A stretch of DNA of 12,230 nucleotides from positions 1 through 12,230 of the forward strand of contig PWUB01000334.1 in assembly GCA_003563755.1 (NCBI GenBank), read 5' to 3'. The DNA is from Clostridia bacterium (GTDB lineage: Bacteria > Bacillota_E > SLMV01 > PUMD01). Within the stretch, counting starts at the first letter, position 1; each line of letters begins with the position of its first letter. The notes under the pieces are model-generated. The model ran no database searches. It had not been told where the DNA came from and was given only the letters and a program-made list of their open reading frames with translations. Below are positions 1 through 8,154 of the stretch, piece after piece. The translations under genes were made by a program, and so were the position numbers.

Positions 1-837
1 ATCTCCGCACCCCGCTGTTTCGAGATCGAGAAGCGACTGAAGCAGGAGACCGACATGCCGATATTTCACGATGACCAGCACGGCACTGCCATCGTGGTCC
101 TGGGGGCCCTTTTCAACGCCCTCAAGGTGGTGCAAAAGGACATAGCTGACATATCGGTTACCATCGTGGGTGCCGGTGCGGCGGGAGTAGCCACGGCCAA
201 GCTGCTTCTGGATCTCGGGGCCGGCGACGTGATGCTCTGTGACAGGACCGGCATCATCCATGAAGGCCGCGAGGAGGGTATGAACCCGGCCAAGGTGGAG
301 ATGGCGAAGAGAACCAACAAGGAGGGCCGAACAGGATCCCTGGCCGATGCCATGAAGGGCACGGACATATTCATCGGTCTGTCAGGACCCGGACTGGTGA
401 CCACCGAGATGGTATCCAGCATGGCCGATGATGCCATCGTCCTGGCCATGGCGAACCCGGTACCGGAGATCTTCCCGGACGAGGCCCTCGCCGGAGGGGC
501 CCGGGTTGTGGGTACGGGGCGCTCGGACTTCGTCAACCAGATCAACAACGTGTCCGCCTTCCCCGGAGTCCTCAGGGGCGCCCTGGATGTCAGGGCACGA
601 GACATCAACGAGGAGATGAAGATCGCGGCGGGCAGGGCCATCGCGGATGTCATAACCGAGGAGGAACTGAACGAGGACTACATCATACCGGCTGCTTTCG
701 ATGAGCGCGTTGCCCCTGCCGTTGCAGCGGCGGTCGCCCGCGCTGCCATCGAATCGGGCGTGGCCAGGATAGAGGTTGACCCTGATGAGGTGGCGAAGAA
801 CACGGTCGCGATGGTCAAGGAGGCCAACCGCTTTTGA
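1..837 (+). CDS. Malic enzyme, C-terminal part (5' end outside window)
   Basis: Malic enzyme decarboxylates malate oxidatively to pyruvate, CO2 and NAD(P)H in the cytoplasm. The open frame runs from the first base, so the start and the N-terminal catalytic half lie upstream; 278 residues are present. An in-frame ATG at 55 is internal, because the 18 preceding codons (ISAPRCFEIEKR...) already match the family. Visible motifs are FHDDQHGTA near residues 21-29, with Asp residues in the usual metal-ligand position; a Rossmann glycine motif GAGAAG around residues 55-60; MLCDRTG at the end of the second strand, whose Asp hints at NAD rather than NADP; ANPVPEIFP; and FPGVLRGALDVRA. The family assignment is firm and the cofactor preference is a weak inference. 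The hdrC start follows after 38 bases on the same strand, so co-transcription with the hdr-flx-frd genes is likely. That ties malate oxidation to the redox complex downstream. Confidence 0.95.
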   Translation: MSAPRCFEIEKRLKQETDMPIFHDDQHGTAIVVLGALFNALKVVQKDIADISVTIVGAGAAGVATAKLLLDLGAGDVMLCDRTGIIHEGREEGMNPAKVEMAKRTNKEGRTGSLADAMKGTDIFIGLSGPGLVTTEMVSSMADDAIVLAMANPVPEIFPDEALAGGARVVGTGRSDFVNQINNVSAFPGVLRGALDVRARDINEEMKIAAGRAIADVITEEELNEDYIIPAAFDERVAPAVAAAVARAAIESGVARIEVDPDEVAKNTVAMVKEANRF

Positions 838-857
838 AGATAGAGGACATTCCTCCC

Positions 858-866
858 AGGAGGAGG
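858..866 (+). promoter_or_regulatory. Ribosome binding site of hdrC
   Basis: AGGAGGAGG lies 9 bases before the in-frame GTG at 876. It decides the start in favour of the GTG over the upstream TTG at 834. Confidence 0.75.
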
Positions 867-875
867 AGATGGAAC

Positions 876-1277
876 GTGCGATTATCCAGGGAGAAACTCC
901 AGAGCAGGTTGATAGCGAAAGTTGAGGAGATGAGCGGTGAGGACATATCCACCTGTTATCAATGTGGCAAGTGTTCCGCGGGCTGTCCGGTGGAGGCGGA
1001 GATGGGTGTTTCTCCACACAGGGCGATCCGGCTGCTTCAGCTGGGATGCGACGATGAAGCCCTCGAGTTCGAGGCGATCTGGCTTTGTGCTTCCTGTCAC
1101 ACCTGTGAAAGCCGCTGCCCCAAGGGATTTGATCTGTCCAAGATCATGGAGGCCCTCCGGGTGATTCGCCTCAGGGAGGGGCACCTGCCGCTGGACATCG
1201 AGCAGCTTCCTGACGAAGTGCTGGCATCGGCCCCTCAGCAGGCTATCGTCGGCAGCTACAGGAAGTACACAGGCTGA
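876..1277 (+). CDS. hdrC: HdrC-like heterodisulfide reductase iron-sulfur subunit
   Basis: Small cytoplasmic electron-transfer subunit that carries electrons between HdrA and HdrB. With the GTG start at 876 it has 133 residues. Two CX2CX2CX3C motifs are visible, at Cys 27/30/33/37 (CYQCGKCSAGCP) and Cys 71/74/77/81 (CASCHTCESRCP), as expected for two 4Fe-4S clusters. The GTG is preferred because AGGAGGAGG ends 9 bases before it. A TTG at 834 in the same frame would overlap the malic enzyme stop and would add an Arg-rich leader translated through the Shine-Dalgarno region. The ATG at 869 is out of frame. The protein is short for an HdrC: methanogen versions are nearer 180-190 residues, and the missing part is C-terminal to the second cluster. 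It is followed by hdrB after 38 bases. Confidence 0.93.
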   Translation: MRLSREKLQSRLIAKVEEMSGEDISTCYQCGKCSAGCPVEAEMGVSPHRAIRLLQLGCDDEALEFEAIWLCASCHTCESRCPKGFDLSKIMEALRVIRLREGHLPLDIEQLPDEVLASAPQQAIVGSYRKYTG

Positions 1278-1315
1278 GGTGGAGAACACGTGCCAATGAA
1301 AGGTATGAGAGGCCC

Positions 1316-2188
1316 ATGAAGTACAGTTACTTCCCGGGGTGTACTCTGCACCAACAGGCGGAGGAATTTGATCGTTGCACGCGCGAGAGCGCCCGGCTGC
1401 TCGGTATCGAGCTCGAGGAAATTGATGACTGGCAGTGCTGCGGCGCAGTCTTTCCACTGGCATCCGATGCTGTCATAAACCTGGTATCACCTTTCCGCAC
1501 CCTGGCCTCGGCTCACGAGGCCGGGGTGGACCTTATGACGCTCTGCTCCGGATGCCTCAACGTGCTTCGCCGCACCAACAGGTTGATAGCGGAAGATGAA
1601 GAGATCAGGTCCAAGCTCGTCGACTTCGTCGAGATGGAATACGCCGGCGAGGCGCGGGTTCTTCACCTTCTCGAGGTGATCAAGTCCGAAGTCAGCTTCG
1701 ATGAAGTCCGGACTCGGGTGAAGCGTGCCCTCGACGGCCTTGATGTCGCCTCTTATTACGGCTGTCTTCTCCTGCGTCCGGCTGAAGTCATGGAGTTCGA
1801 TGATGTCGAAAATCCCAGGATCCTCGAGGACCTCTTCGAGGCCCTGGGAGCTGAGCCCATCGACTACCCGTTTCGAACCGAGTGCTGCGGTTCGTACCTA
1901 TCTGTCGGAAGGGGTGATGTGACCACCGAAGCTGCCACCAGTATAGTCAGGTCGATCAGCAGGACCTCTGCCGACGTGATCGTCACCAGCTGTCCCATGT
2001 GCCATTACAACCTGACGACGCATGTGCAAGAGGCCTCGAAAAGCGACCGTGCGGTTGATATCCCGGTGGTGTACTTCACCCAGCTGCTGGCCTATGCTCT
2101 AGGGGCTGACGATGCCGGCTGCGGTTTCGACCCGGAGTTCGCCCGAAAGCTGTCGGGCGCAAAATTACCAATGTCTGAGGTGAACTAA
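1316..2188 (+). CDS. hdrB: HdrB-like heterodisulfide reductase catalytic subunit (two CCG domains)
   Basis: Cytoplasmic subunit of 290 residues with two cysteine-rich CCG domains. The first has Cys 9, 41, 42, 77 and 80; the second has Cys 150, 190, 191, 226 and 229. This is the spacing expected for the two non-cubane 4Fe-4S clusters that cleave CoM-S-S-CoB in methanogens, and all ten ligand cysteines are present. Bacteria generally lack those thiols, so the natural substrate is open: another disulfide, a DsrC-like protein, or electron transfer to FrdB (see findings). The N-terminus MKYSYFPGC is typical for the family, which supports the ATG at 1316; upstream ATG or GTG codons at 1290, 1296 and 1305 are out of frame. 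The Shine-Dalgarno is weak and close (GAGAGG). One base separates its stop from the hdrA start. Confidence 0.95.
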   Translation: MKYSYFPGCTLHQQAEEFDRCTRESARLLGIELEEIDDWQCCGAVFPLASDAVINLVSPFRTLASAHEAGVDLMTLCSGCLNVLRRTNRLIAEDEEIRSKLVDFVEMEYAGEARVLHLLEVIKSEVSFDEVRTRVKRALDGLDVASYYGCLLLRPAEVMEFDDVENPRILEDLFEALGAEPIDYPFRTECCGSYLSVGRGDVTTEAATSIVRSISRTSADVIVTSCPMCHYNLTTHVQEASKSDRAVDIPVVYFTQLLAYALGADDAGCGFDPEFARKLSGAKLPMSEVN

Positions 2189-2189
2189 G

Positions 2190-4187
2190 TTGCGGAGGAT
2201 CGGCGTATTCGTATGCTGGTGCGGACTGAACATCGCGGGCACCGTGGATGTGCAGTGGTTAGCGAAGGAAGCATCGCGCATTCCGGGAGTCGTTCACAGT
2301 GAAGACTACAGCTACATGTGCTCCGACCCGGGTCAGAAGCTGATCCGCGATGCAATAAAAGAGAAAAATCTCGATGCCGTCGTAGTTGCGGCCTGTTCTC
2401 CGAGTATGCACGAGGTGACTTTCCGCAGCGCCGCGCAGGCAGCGGGCCTCAACCCCTTCATGGTCCAGATGGCCAACATCAGGGAGCAGTGCAGCTGGGT
2501 GCACACGGACAAGGAGGAGGGGACACGCAAGGCCTTCAGCATCGTCCGGGCTGCGGTGGAGAAGGTCCGGCGGGATGAGCCCCTGCTTCCCCACGAGATT
2601 CCCGTGACGAAGAAGGCCCTGGTTGTGGGCGGTGGCATCGCGGGGATTGAGGCAGCTCTGGATATAGCGGATGCTGGCCACCCCGTGCTGCTGGTCGAGA
2701 AGGAGTCCACCATCGGCGGACATATGGCCCAGCTGTCGGAGACTTTTCCCACCCTGGACTGCTCATCTTGCATCCTGACGCCCAAGATGGCCGAGGTGGC
2801 GCGGCATCCTATGATAGAGCTCATGACCTACAGTGAGGTCACAGAGATTTCGGGCTACGTGGGTAATTTCACGGCCACCATCACCCGCAAGCCGACCTAC
2901 GTGGACTGGGAGACGTGCATAGGATGCATGGACTGTCAGGCGCACTGTCCCCGTGAGATACCGAGTGAGTTCGAGCGGGGGATGGGACCCACGAAGGCGA
3001 TAGGAGTTCCCTTTCCCCAGGCGGTGCCGAACCGTCCGGTGATCAACTCGGAACACTGCCTGTACTTCCAGCTCGACCGGTGTGGTCTGTGCGAGAGGAT
3101 ATGCCCGGTCGATGCCATCGATTACGACCAGGAGGAGACCATCTTGCAGGAGGAGGTCGGGGCGGTGGTCGTCGCCACCGGATATGACGTCATCGGCGCG
3201 GAGGCCTTCGGCGAATACGGATACGGAAAGTATCCCGACGTCATCGATTCCCTCGCCTATGAACGACTCAACTCGTCCTCGGGTCCAACCCACGGCGAAA
3301 TCCGGCGTCCCTCCGACGGCAAGGTGCCCAGGGAGGTGGTCTTCGTTCAGTGCGTCGGGTCACGTGATCCCGATAAGGGCAAACCATACTGTTCGAAGAT
3401 CTGCTGCATGTACACAGCCAAGCACGCCATGTTGTACAAGCACAAGGTGCCCGACGGGCAGGCTTACATCTTCTGCATGGATATCCGTGCCGGCGGCAAG
3501 GGTTACGAGGAGTTTGTCCAGAGGGCCGTCGAGGAGGATGATGCACTGTACCTGCGGGGCCGTGTTTCCCGGGTGTACGAAGACGGTGACCAGCTGGTGG
3601 TTAAAGGGGTGGACACTCTGTCCGGCAGGAACGTGGAAATCGAGGCCGATCTCGTCGTGCTGGCCACGGCCGTGGTGCCTCGTACCGACGCCCGGGATGT
3701 GGCCAGGATGCTCAAGCTCGGTACTGATGAGCACGGCTTCTACAATGAGGCCCATCCCAAGCTCAGGCCGGTGGAGACAGTCACCGCGGGGATCTATCTC
3801 GCTGGAGCCGTTCAGGGTCCCAAGGATATACCCGATGCGGTGGCGGGTGCATCCGGAGCAGCAGCGAAGGTGGCAGCCCTGTTTTCCCGAGACCAGATGG
3901 AGAGTGACCCCCTGATAGCGGCGGTGGACGAGGATAAATGCTCCGGATGCCTGTGGTGCGTGCCGGTGTGTCCCTTCGATGCCATCGAGGAGAAAACGAT
4001 CCAGCGCAGGGTAGGGGGCAAGACCGTAGCCCGGTCGGTGGTCGAGGTCAACGCGGGTCTCTGCCAGGGCTGCGGAGCGTGCGCCGTGGCATGTCGTGAC
4101 GGGGCGATGAACCTCAAGGGATTCAGCAACGAGCAATTGCTGGCGGAGGTGGAGGCCTTATGTCTGCAGATTGGCAGCCAACAATAG
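2190..4187 (+). CDS. hdrA: HdrA-like FAD and polyferredoxin subunit, likely site of electron bifurcation
   Basis: Flavin core of the Hdr complex, 665 residues, a usual full length. Domains in order: an N-terminal domain with Cys 9, 11 and 44; a thioredoxin-reductase-like FAD domain with GGGIAG at 147-152 and IGGHMAQL; the HdrA signature DCSSCIL with Cys 191 and 194; an inserted ferredoxin with Cys 243/246/249/253 and Cys 290/298/301/305 (CX7CX2CX3C); the second half of the FAD fold with VQCVGSRDP; and a C-terminal ferredoxin with Cys 584/587/590/594 and 625/628/631/635. In characterised complexes the HdrA FAD splits electron pairs between a high-potential branch (HdrC, HdrB) and ferredoxin. 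The TTG start at 2190 is preceded by GAGGTG at a 7-base spacing and begins one base after hdrB. Its last 28 bases overlap flxD. Nothing looks broken. The bifurcating role is inferred from the family. Confidence 0.96.
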   Translation: MRRIGVFVCWCGLNIAGTVDVQWLAKEASRIPGVVHSEDYSYMCSDPGQKLIRDAIKEKNLDAVVVAACSPSMHEVTFRSAAQAAGLNPFMVQMANIREQCSWVHTDKEEGTRKAFSIVRAAVEKVRRDEPLLPHEIPVTKKALVVGGGIAGIEAALDIADAGHPVLLVEKESTIGGHMAQLSETFPTLDCSSCILTPKMAEVARHPMIELMTYSEVTEISGYVGNFTATITRKPTYVDWETCIGCMDCQAHCPREIPSEFERGMGPTKAIGVPFPQAVPNRPVINSEHCLYFQLDRCGLCERICPVDAIDYDQEETILQEEVGAVVVATGYDVIGAEAFGEYGYGKYPDVIDSLAYERLNSSSGPTHGEIRRPSDGKVPREVVFVQCVGSRDPDKGKPYCSKICCMYTAKHAMLYKHKVPDGQAYIFCMDIRAGGKGYEEFVQRAVEEDDALYLRGRVSRVYEDGDQLVVKGVDTLSGRNVEIEADLVVLATAVVPRTDARDVARMLKLGTDEHGFYNEAHPKLRPVETVTAGIYLAGAVQGPKDIPDAVAGASGAAAKVAALFSRDQMESDPLIAAVDEDKCSGCLWCVPVCPFDAIEEKTIQRRVGGKTVARSVVEVNAGLCQGCGACAVACRDGAMNLKGFSNEQLLAEVEALCLQIGSQQ

Positions 4188-4582
4188 TGGGATTTGCCTG
4201 CCGGTGGTGCACCTACGCCGGAGCGGACCTGGCGGGCACCAGCCGCATGACTTATCCCGCTTCCATCAGGCTGATAAGGGTGCCCTGCTCGGCAAGGGTC
4301 AACCCGTCCTTCGTGGTGAGGGCGTTCCAGCGGGGGGCAGACGGAGTGCTTATCTCGGGATGTCACCCGGGCGACTGTCATTATATTGAAGGTAACCTGT
4401 ACACGAGGCGGCGTTTTTCGCTGGTGAAGAACTTCCTGGAGTACCTCGGGATTGAGCCCGAGCGTTTCCGGGTCGAGTGGATATCCGCCGCCGAGGGTGC
4501 CCGCTTCGCCCGGTTGATCGACGAGATGACCGAGGACATACGGGAGCTGGGACCTAACACGAAAATGAGGGAACAGGTATGA
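4160..4582 (+). CDS. flxD: FlxD/MvhD-like 2Fe-2S adaptor protein
   Basis: Small 140-residue iron-sulfur protein that docks an electron-input module onto HdrA. MvhD does this for the MvhAG hydrogenase and FlxD does it for the NADH module. Family motifs are present: CRWCTYAGAD with Cys 14 and 17, PCSARV with Cys 43, and GCHPGDCHY with Cys 68 and 73 followed by GN. CSARV replaces the more familiar CSGRV, a minor variation. The ATG at 4160 lies inside hdrA with GGAGGTGGAGG just upstream, giving a 28-base overlap and probable translational coupling. Its stop overlaps the flxC start as ATGA. No hydrogenase large or small subunit is in the window, and the next genes are iron-sulfur and flavin NADH-type subunits, so the name flxD fits better than mvhD. 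Confidence 0.93.
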   Translation: MSADWQPTIVGFACRWCTYAGADLAGTSRMTYPASIRLIRVPCSARVNPSFVVRAFQRGADGVLISGCHPGDCHYIEGNLYTRRRFSLVKNFLEYLGIEPERFRVEWISAAEGARFARLIDEMTEDIRELGPNTKMREQV

Positions 4583-5580
4583 GGGTGCACGAGACCGAGT
4601 TGAAAGAAATGCTGCGCGAGCTGATGCGGGAGGCGAAAATCCGTTCGTTCATAGGCTTTTCTTCAGGGTTTGATCCCGTCCGCCCGGTACCTCTCATTGC
4701 GAGGGATGCCGACAGGATAGACAAGGTGGTTCTCAATGCGTTCTGCGGCGATGGTCTCGCCCGCTATGTCTTGGATGAGGCCCTGGTCCCCTCCGAAGAG
4801 GAAGAGGGCACCCGCCCGCCCCTCGGCGTCTTGCTGAAAGGATGCGATGGACTCGGGGTTGAGAGGCTCATAGCAGACAACAGGGTTTTGGCCGATGACG
4901 TGCACATCATCGGGTTCGCCTGTCGGGGGATGATCGACCCTCACAAGGCCCTGGCCCTGTTCGGCGACGAGGTGATCGAGGATGTGACAATCCACGGGGA
5001 CGGAGTCACGGTCACCACGCCGTCGGGTGAGCGCTCCCTGGCCCACGAGGAGATCCTCTGGGACAAGTGCCTCAGCTGTGAGGATCCTCTTCCTCCGCGC
5101 TATGACGTACTGTTGGGTGACGACTGTACGGAGGCTGCGGTCGGTGTACGGGATTACGCGGGGGTGAAGGAGAAACAGGATCTATCCTTCGATGAGCGGT
5201 ATGACTTCTGGCTCCGACAGTTCGAGCGGTGTATACGCTGTTTTGCCTGCAGGAATGTCTGCCCCGCCTGCAGCTGCGAAGTCTGTTCCCTGGACGAAAG
5301 GGATCCAGAATGGCTGAGCCGGAGCACCGATACGGCTCAGCAGTTCATGTTCCACTTCACCAGGGCCTATCATGTGGCGGGTCGGTGCGTGGGCTGCGGT
5401 GAATGCGAGAGGGTGTGTCCTGTCGATGTTCCTCTGATGCTTCTCAATGAGAAGTTCATGAAGGACATCACTGACTTCTTCGGCGTTGACAGGCCCCACG
5501 TGCCCTCGGACGTGGAGCCCCTCGGCAAATTCTGTCCCGACGATCCAGAAGGATGGCGTGGGGAGGGCGAAACATCATGA
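4579..5580 (+). CDS. flxC: FlxC-like protein: F420-hydrogenase-beta-like N-terminal region plus 2x4Fe-4S ferredoxin
   Basis: Cytoplasmic iron-sulfur subunit of 333 residues from the NADH input branch of the Flx-Hdr complex. The N-terminal half has scattered conserved cysteines: KGCDG (Cys 89), FACRGMID (Cys 115) and WDKCLSCEDP (Cys 164, 167). This pattern resembles the FrhB/FdhB-type proteins found with Hdr complexes. The C-terminal half has two 4Fe-4S motifs at Cys 218/221/224/228 and Cys 270/273/276/280 (CVGCGECERVCP), with CSC (231, 233) between them. The ATG overlaps the flxD stop by four bases (ATGA), and the same kind of overlap joins it to flxB. The assignment to flxC rests on domain content and on the order flxD-flxC-flxB-flxA beside hdrABC. 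FlxC and FlxB are both iron-sulfur proteins, so their naming could be swapped. Confidence 0.82.
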   Translation: MRVHETELKEMLRELMREAKIRSFIGFSSGFDPVRPVPLIARDADRIDKVVLNAFCGDGLARYVLDEALVPSEEEEGTRPPLGVLLKGCDGLGVERLIADNRVLADDVHIIGFACRGMIDPHKALALFGDEVIEDVTIHGDGVTVTTPSGERSLAHEEILWDKCLSCEDPLPPRYDVLLGDDCTEAAVGVRDYAGVKEKQDLSFDERYDFWLRQFERCIRCFACRNVCPACSCEVCSLDERDPEWLSRSTDTAQQFMFHFTRAYHVAGRCVGCGECERVCPVDVPLMLLNEKFMKDITDFFGVDRPHVPSDVEPLGKFCPDDPEGWRGEGETS

Positions 5581-6593
5581 AGAGACTACCACTATCGAAG
5601 GTGCCCCAGATGCTGGAAGTCCTCGCAGAACACGCCACCATCTATGCTCCCGTCGTTGAAGACGGCGTGGTGCTGCTGAAATCCTTCTCCGGCGGGCAGC
5701 CGGCGCGGGAGTATATCACGCCCGAAAACTCGCTGAAGGATGTGGTGTTCCCTCAGACCGAGACAGTGTTCAGTTTTCACGGCGGAGCGGAGGATGTCTC
5801 CGTGTCAGAGGCCCCGTCGGTCCAACGGAGGGTGGTCTTCGGGGGACGGCCGTGTGACGCTGCGGCGCTCGATCAGCTGGGGCGGGTGTTCCTAGAGGGA
5901 GAGTTCACGGACGAGGCCTTTCGACGTATGCGGGATAATACGTCCATCATCACCGTGGCCTGCAACAGCTCTGATGGATCCTGCTTCTGCACAGCCATGG
6001 GTGTGTCGCCGGCTGACAGCCGCGGGTCGGACCTGCTCCTGTACCCTATGGACGCAGGGTACGCGGTGCATGCTGTCACTGACCGTGGAGCAGAGATCAT
6101 CGCGGCCGTTGACGACCTCCTCTGCGAACTGGAGGAGGGCGAGGGAGAAAAGGCCAGAAGGACTGCCGAGACCACGGAGATACCCGCGGCCGACAAGCTC
6201 GACATGGAAAGGATCGACGAGAGCGGCGGTGACCTGTTTGACCACCCATACTGGAGGGACGTTTCGGACCGCTGCCACAGCTGCGGCGTCTGTGCCTATG
6301 TGTGTCCCACGTGTCACTGCTATGCAGTGTTCGACGCGGTGCGGGGGAACGCCGGCTGGCGAATGCGCGGCTGGGACTCGTGCCAGTTCGAAGACTTCAT
6401 GCTGATGGCCGGTGGACATAACCCGAGACCGACCAAGATGGAGAGAGTCAGGCAGAGGTTCATGCACAAGCTGAGCTACCACCCGTCGAACTACGATGAG
6501 TACGGGTGCACAGGCTGCGGCCGCTGCGTGCGCAAATGCCCCGTCGGTCTTCATATGCTGGCAGTTATCAGCGAGATAGGAGGGGTTGTTTGA
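5577..6593 (+). CDS. flxB: FlxB-like protein of the sulfhydrogenase beta / AsrA family (2x4Fe-4S)
   Basis: Iron-sulfur subunit that links the flavin protein FlxA to the rest of the complex. With the ATG at 5577 it has 338 residues. It follows the HydB/AsrA pattern: FGGRPCDAAALDQL (Cys 93), then CNSSDGSCFCTAMGVSP (Cys 129, 136, 138), then two ferredoxin motifs at Cys 233/236/239/243 (CHSCGVCAYVCP) and Cys 311/314/317/321 (CTGCGRCVRKCP). In sulfhydrogenase and anaerobic sulfite reductase this family works with a HydG/AsrB-type NAD(P)H flavoprotein, and such a gene follows here. The start at 5577 overlaps the flxC stop (ATGA) and has GGGGAGGG about 9 bases upstream. An in-frame ATG at 5553 would add eight residues inside flxC and is less likely. 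The stop shares one base with the flxA start (TGATG). Confidence 0.86.
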   Translation: MKRLPLSKVPQMLEVLAEHATIYAPVVEDGVVLLKSFSGGQPAREYITPENSLKDVVFPQTETVFSFHGGAEDVSVSEAPSVQRRVVFGGRPCDAAALDQLGRVFLEGEFTDEAFRRMRDNTSIITVACNSSDGSCFCTAMGVSPADSRGSDLLLYPMDAGYAVHAVTDRGAEIIAAVDDLLCELEEGEGEKARRTAETTEIPAADKLDMERIDESGGDLFDHPYWRDVSDRCHSCGVCAYVCPTCHCYAVFDAVRGNAGWRMRGWDSCQFEDFMLMAGGHNPRPTKMERVRQRFMHKLSYHPSNYDEYGCTGCGRCVRKCPVGLHMLAVISEIGGVV

Positions 6594-7423
6594 TGGGCCA
6601 CAATCCGCTGGTGCCCGAGGTAGCCACGATCCAGGACATCATCGAGGAGACCGCGATCTCTGATGTGAAGACCTTCGTTGTGGCCCAGGATGCAGGCACA
6701 CCCTTTTCCTACCGTCCGGGTCAGTGCGCCATGTTGAGCGTGTTCGGAGTGGGGGAGTGCATGATCTCCATCTCCTCTACGGACCGCCCCGGGAAACCGT
6801 ATGAGTTCAGCGTGAAGAACGCGGGCCGTGTGACGGGTGCGCTTCATGAGTTGCAGGCCGGGCACAAGATCGGTGTGCGGGGCCCTTACGGCAATGCCTT
6901 CCCCGTGGATGAATGGTACGGTAAGAATCTTCTGTTCGTCGGTGGAGGCATCGGCCTGGCGCCGTTGAGATCACTGATAAACCACTGTCTCGACAGGCGC
7001 GACGATTTCGACAGGGTTCAGATCATCTACGGGGCACGCTCCCCGGGAGATCTGTGTTTCAAGCGGGAGATCTTCGACAACTGGCCCGCTGCCGACGACG
7101 TGGGGGTGCACCTGACGGTGGATGCGGGAGATGATGAGTGGGATGGTGCGGTCGCGCTGGTTCCCCACTTCCTCGAGGATCTCGCTCCCTCACCAAAGAA
7201 CACGATCACGGTAACCTGTGGGCCACCGATCATGATCAAGTTCACCATCGAGTCGCTTAAGCGGCTGGGGTTCACCGATGAGCAGATCGTCACCACGCTG
7301 GAGTTGAAGATGCAGTGCGGAATCGGCAAATGTGGCCGCTGTAACCTCGGCGATAAGTACGTATGCGTGGACGGACCCGTTTTTACCTATGAGCAGCTCA
7401 AGAAGCTGCCTCAGGAGTACTGA
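6593..7423 (+). CDS. flxA: FlxA-like FAD/NAD(P)H-binding oxidoreductase with C-terminal 2Fe-2S cluster
   Basis: NADH entry point of the complex, 276 residues, belonging to the HydG/AsrB/dihydroorotate-dehydrogenase-K type. An N-terminal FAD barrel includes YRPGQCAML and ISISSTDRPG, followed by VRGPYGNAFP. The NAD-binding domain starts at VGGGIGLAPLRSL and has CGPPIMIKF. The C-terminal 2Fe-2S ligands are Cys 242, 247, 250 and 258 (CX4CX2CX7C). These features are direct; NADH rather than NADPH as the donor comes from the characterised Flx-Hdr complex of Desulfovibrio vulgaris. The ATG at 6593 shares a base with the flxB stop and has AGGAGGGG upstream. The frame is open back to 6506, but that part would lie within flxB and has no family match. 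It is followed by frdB after 18 bases. Confidence 0.92.
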   Translation: MGHNPLVPEVATIQDIIEETAISDVKTFVVAQDAGTPFSYRPGQCAMLSVFGVGECMISISSTDRPGKPYEFSVKNAGRVTGALHELQAGHKIGVRGPYGNAFPVDEWYGKNLLFVGGGIGLAPLRSLINHCLDRRDDFDRVQIIYGARSPGDLCFKREIFDNWPAADDVGVHLTVDAGDDEWDGAVALVPHFLEDLAPSPKNTITVTCGPPIMIKFTIESLKRLGFTDEQIVTTLELKMQCGIGKCGRCNLGDKYVCVDGPVFTYEQLKKLPQEY

Positions 7424-7424
7424 A

Positions 7425-7438
7425 AAGGAGGGGGGAGG
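7425..7438 (+). promoter_or_regulatory. Double Shine-Dalgarno before frdB
   Basis: AAGGAGG (7425-7431) lies 10 bases before the frdB ATG and GGGAGG (7433-7438) lies 3 bases before it. The purine-rich block is the strongest ribosome binding site visible in the operon, which suggests independent high-level initiation of frdB. Confidence 0.6.
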
Positions 7439-7441
7439 AAC

Positions 7442-8149
7442 ATGGCTCAGAGCGAAACGGTCACCGAAGATACACCTGCAAGGATGATCTCCGTCTATCT
7501 GATGGGCAAGCGTTACGAGGTGCCTGAGGGCCTCACCATCATGAAGGCGATGGAGTATGCCGGCTACACACTGATCAGGGGTACCGGCTGTCGCGGCGGT
7601 TTCTGCGGTGCCTGCGGCACCGTATACCGGACCGAAGGTGATTACCGCCTGAAGGTGGGGTTGGCCTGTCAGACTGTGGCTGAGGATGGCATGTATCTGG
7701 CACAGATCCCCTTCTATCCGGCCAATCGAGCCCTTCATGACATCGATGAGCTCACGCCGGACCTGGCGACCCTGATGCGGCTGTACCCGGAACTGTCCCG
7801 CTGCGTCGGCTGCAACTCATGCACCAAGGCCTGTCCCCAGGACCTAGATGTGATGGATATCATGGCCAGGGCGATGAGGGGAGACATAGCTGCGGTCGCG
7901 GACATGTCTTTTGACTGCATAATGTGTGGCCTCTGTGCATCTCGGTGTCCTTCAGAACAGGCTCAGTACAACGTAGCCATCCTGGCTAGACGCTTGTATG
8001 CACGGCACATGGCACCCGCCACCGGGCACTTGAAAGAGCGCCTGGAGCAGATCGAGGATGGCGAGTTCGATGAGGAGATGGGCAAGATCGTCAACGCCGA
8101 CGAGGGGCAGTTACGGGAGATGTACAACGCCCGTGACATCGAGGAGTAG
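7442..8149 (+). CDS. frdB: Soluble fumarate reductase/succinate dehydrogenase-type iron-sulfur subunit
   Basis: Electron-transfer subunit of 235 residues expected to feed the FrdA flavin. The N-terminal ferredoxin domain has Cys 50/55/58/76 (CX4CX2CX17C) for a 2Fe-2S cluster. The C-terminal domain has two full motifs, Cys 121/124/127/131 (CVGCNSCTKACP) and Cys 159/162/165/169 (CIMCGLCASRCP). Quinone-linked SdhB/FrdB proteins replace the second cysteine of the last motif and bind 3Fe-4S; here all four are present, so two 4Fe-4S clusters are predicted. There is no CCG domain like that fused to TfrB of methanogens. No membrane-anchor gene follows. Position between flxA and frdA, and the separate hdrB upstream, suggest electrons arrive from the Hdr-Flx complex. 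The subunit type is clear, but the physiological partner is inferred. Confidence 0.88.
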   Translation: MAQSETVTEDTPARMISVYLMGKRYEVPEGLTIMKAMEYAGYTLIRGTGCRGGFCGACGTVYRTEGDYRLKVGLACQTVAEDGMYLAQIPFYPANRALHDIDELTPDLATLMRLYPELSRCVGCNSCTKACPQDLDVMDIMARAMRGDIAAVADMSFDCIMCGLCASRCPSEQAQYNVAILARRLYARHMAPATGHLKERLEQIEDGEFDEEMGKIVNADEGQLREMYNARDIEE

Positions 8150-8154
8150 GGAGG

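Noticed and set aside
834..875. TTG start at 834 for hdrC
   Set aside because: It would place the Shine-Dalgarno inside the coding sequence and add an unmatched Arg-rich leader; the GTG at 876 is better placed.
3360..4136. Long open frame of 258 codons on the - strand inside hdrA
   Set aside because: It is antisense to a gene with clear HdrA motifs along its whole length, has no recognisable domain, and reflects the low stop frequency of high-GC DNA.
5892..6554. Open frame of 220 codons on the - strand inside flxB
   Set aside because: Antisense to a well-supported FlxB gene and rich in low-information Ala/Arg/Val/His runs; no motif seen.
4160..7423. Hydrogenase or formate dehydrogenase input to HdrA
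   Set aside because: No NiFe-hydrogenase or molybdopterin subunit is present; the FAD/NAD-binding FlxA points to NADH as donor.
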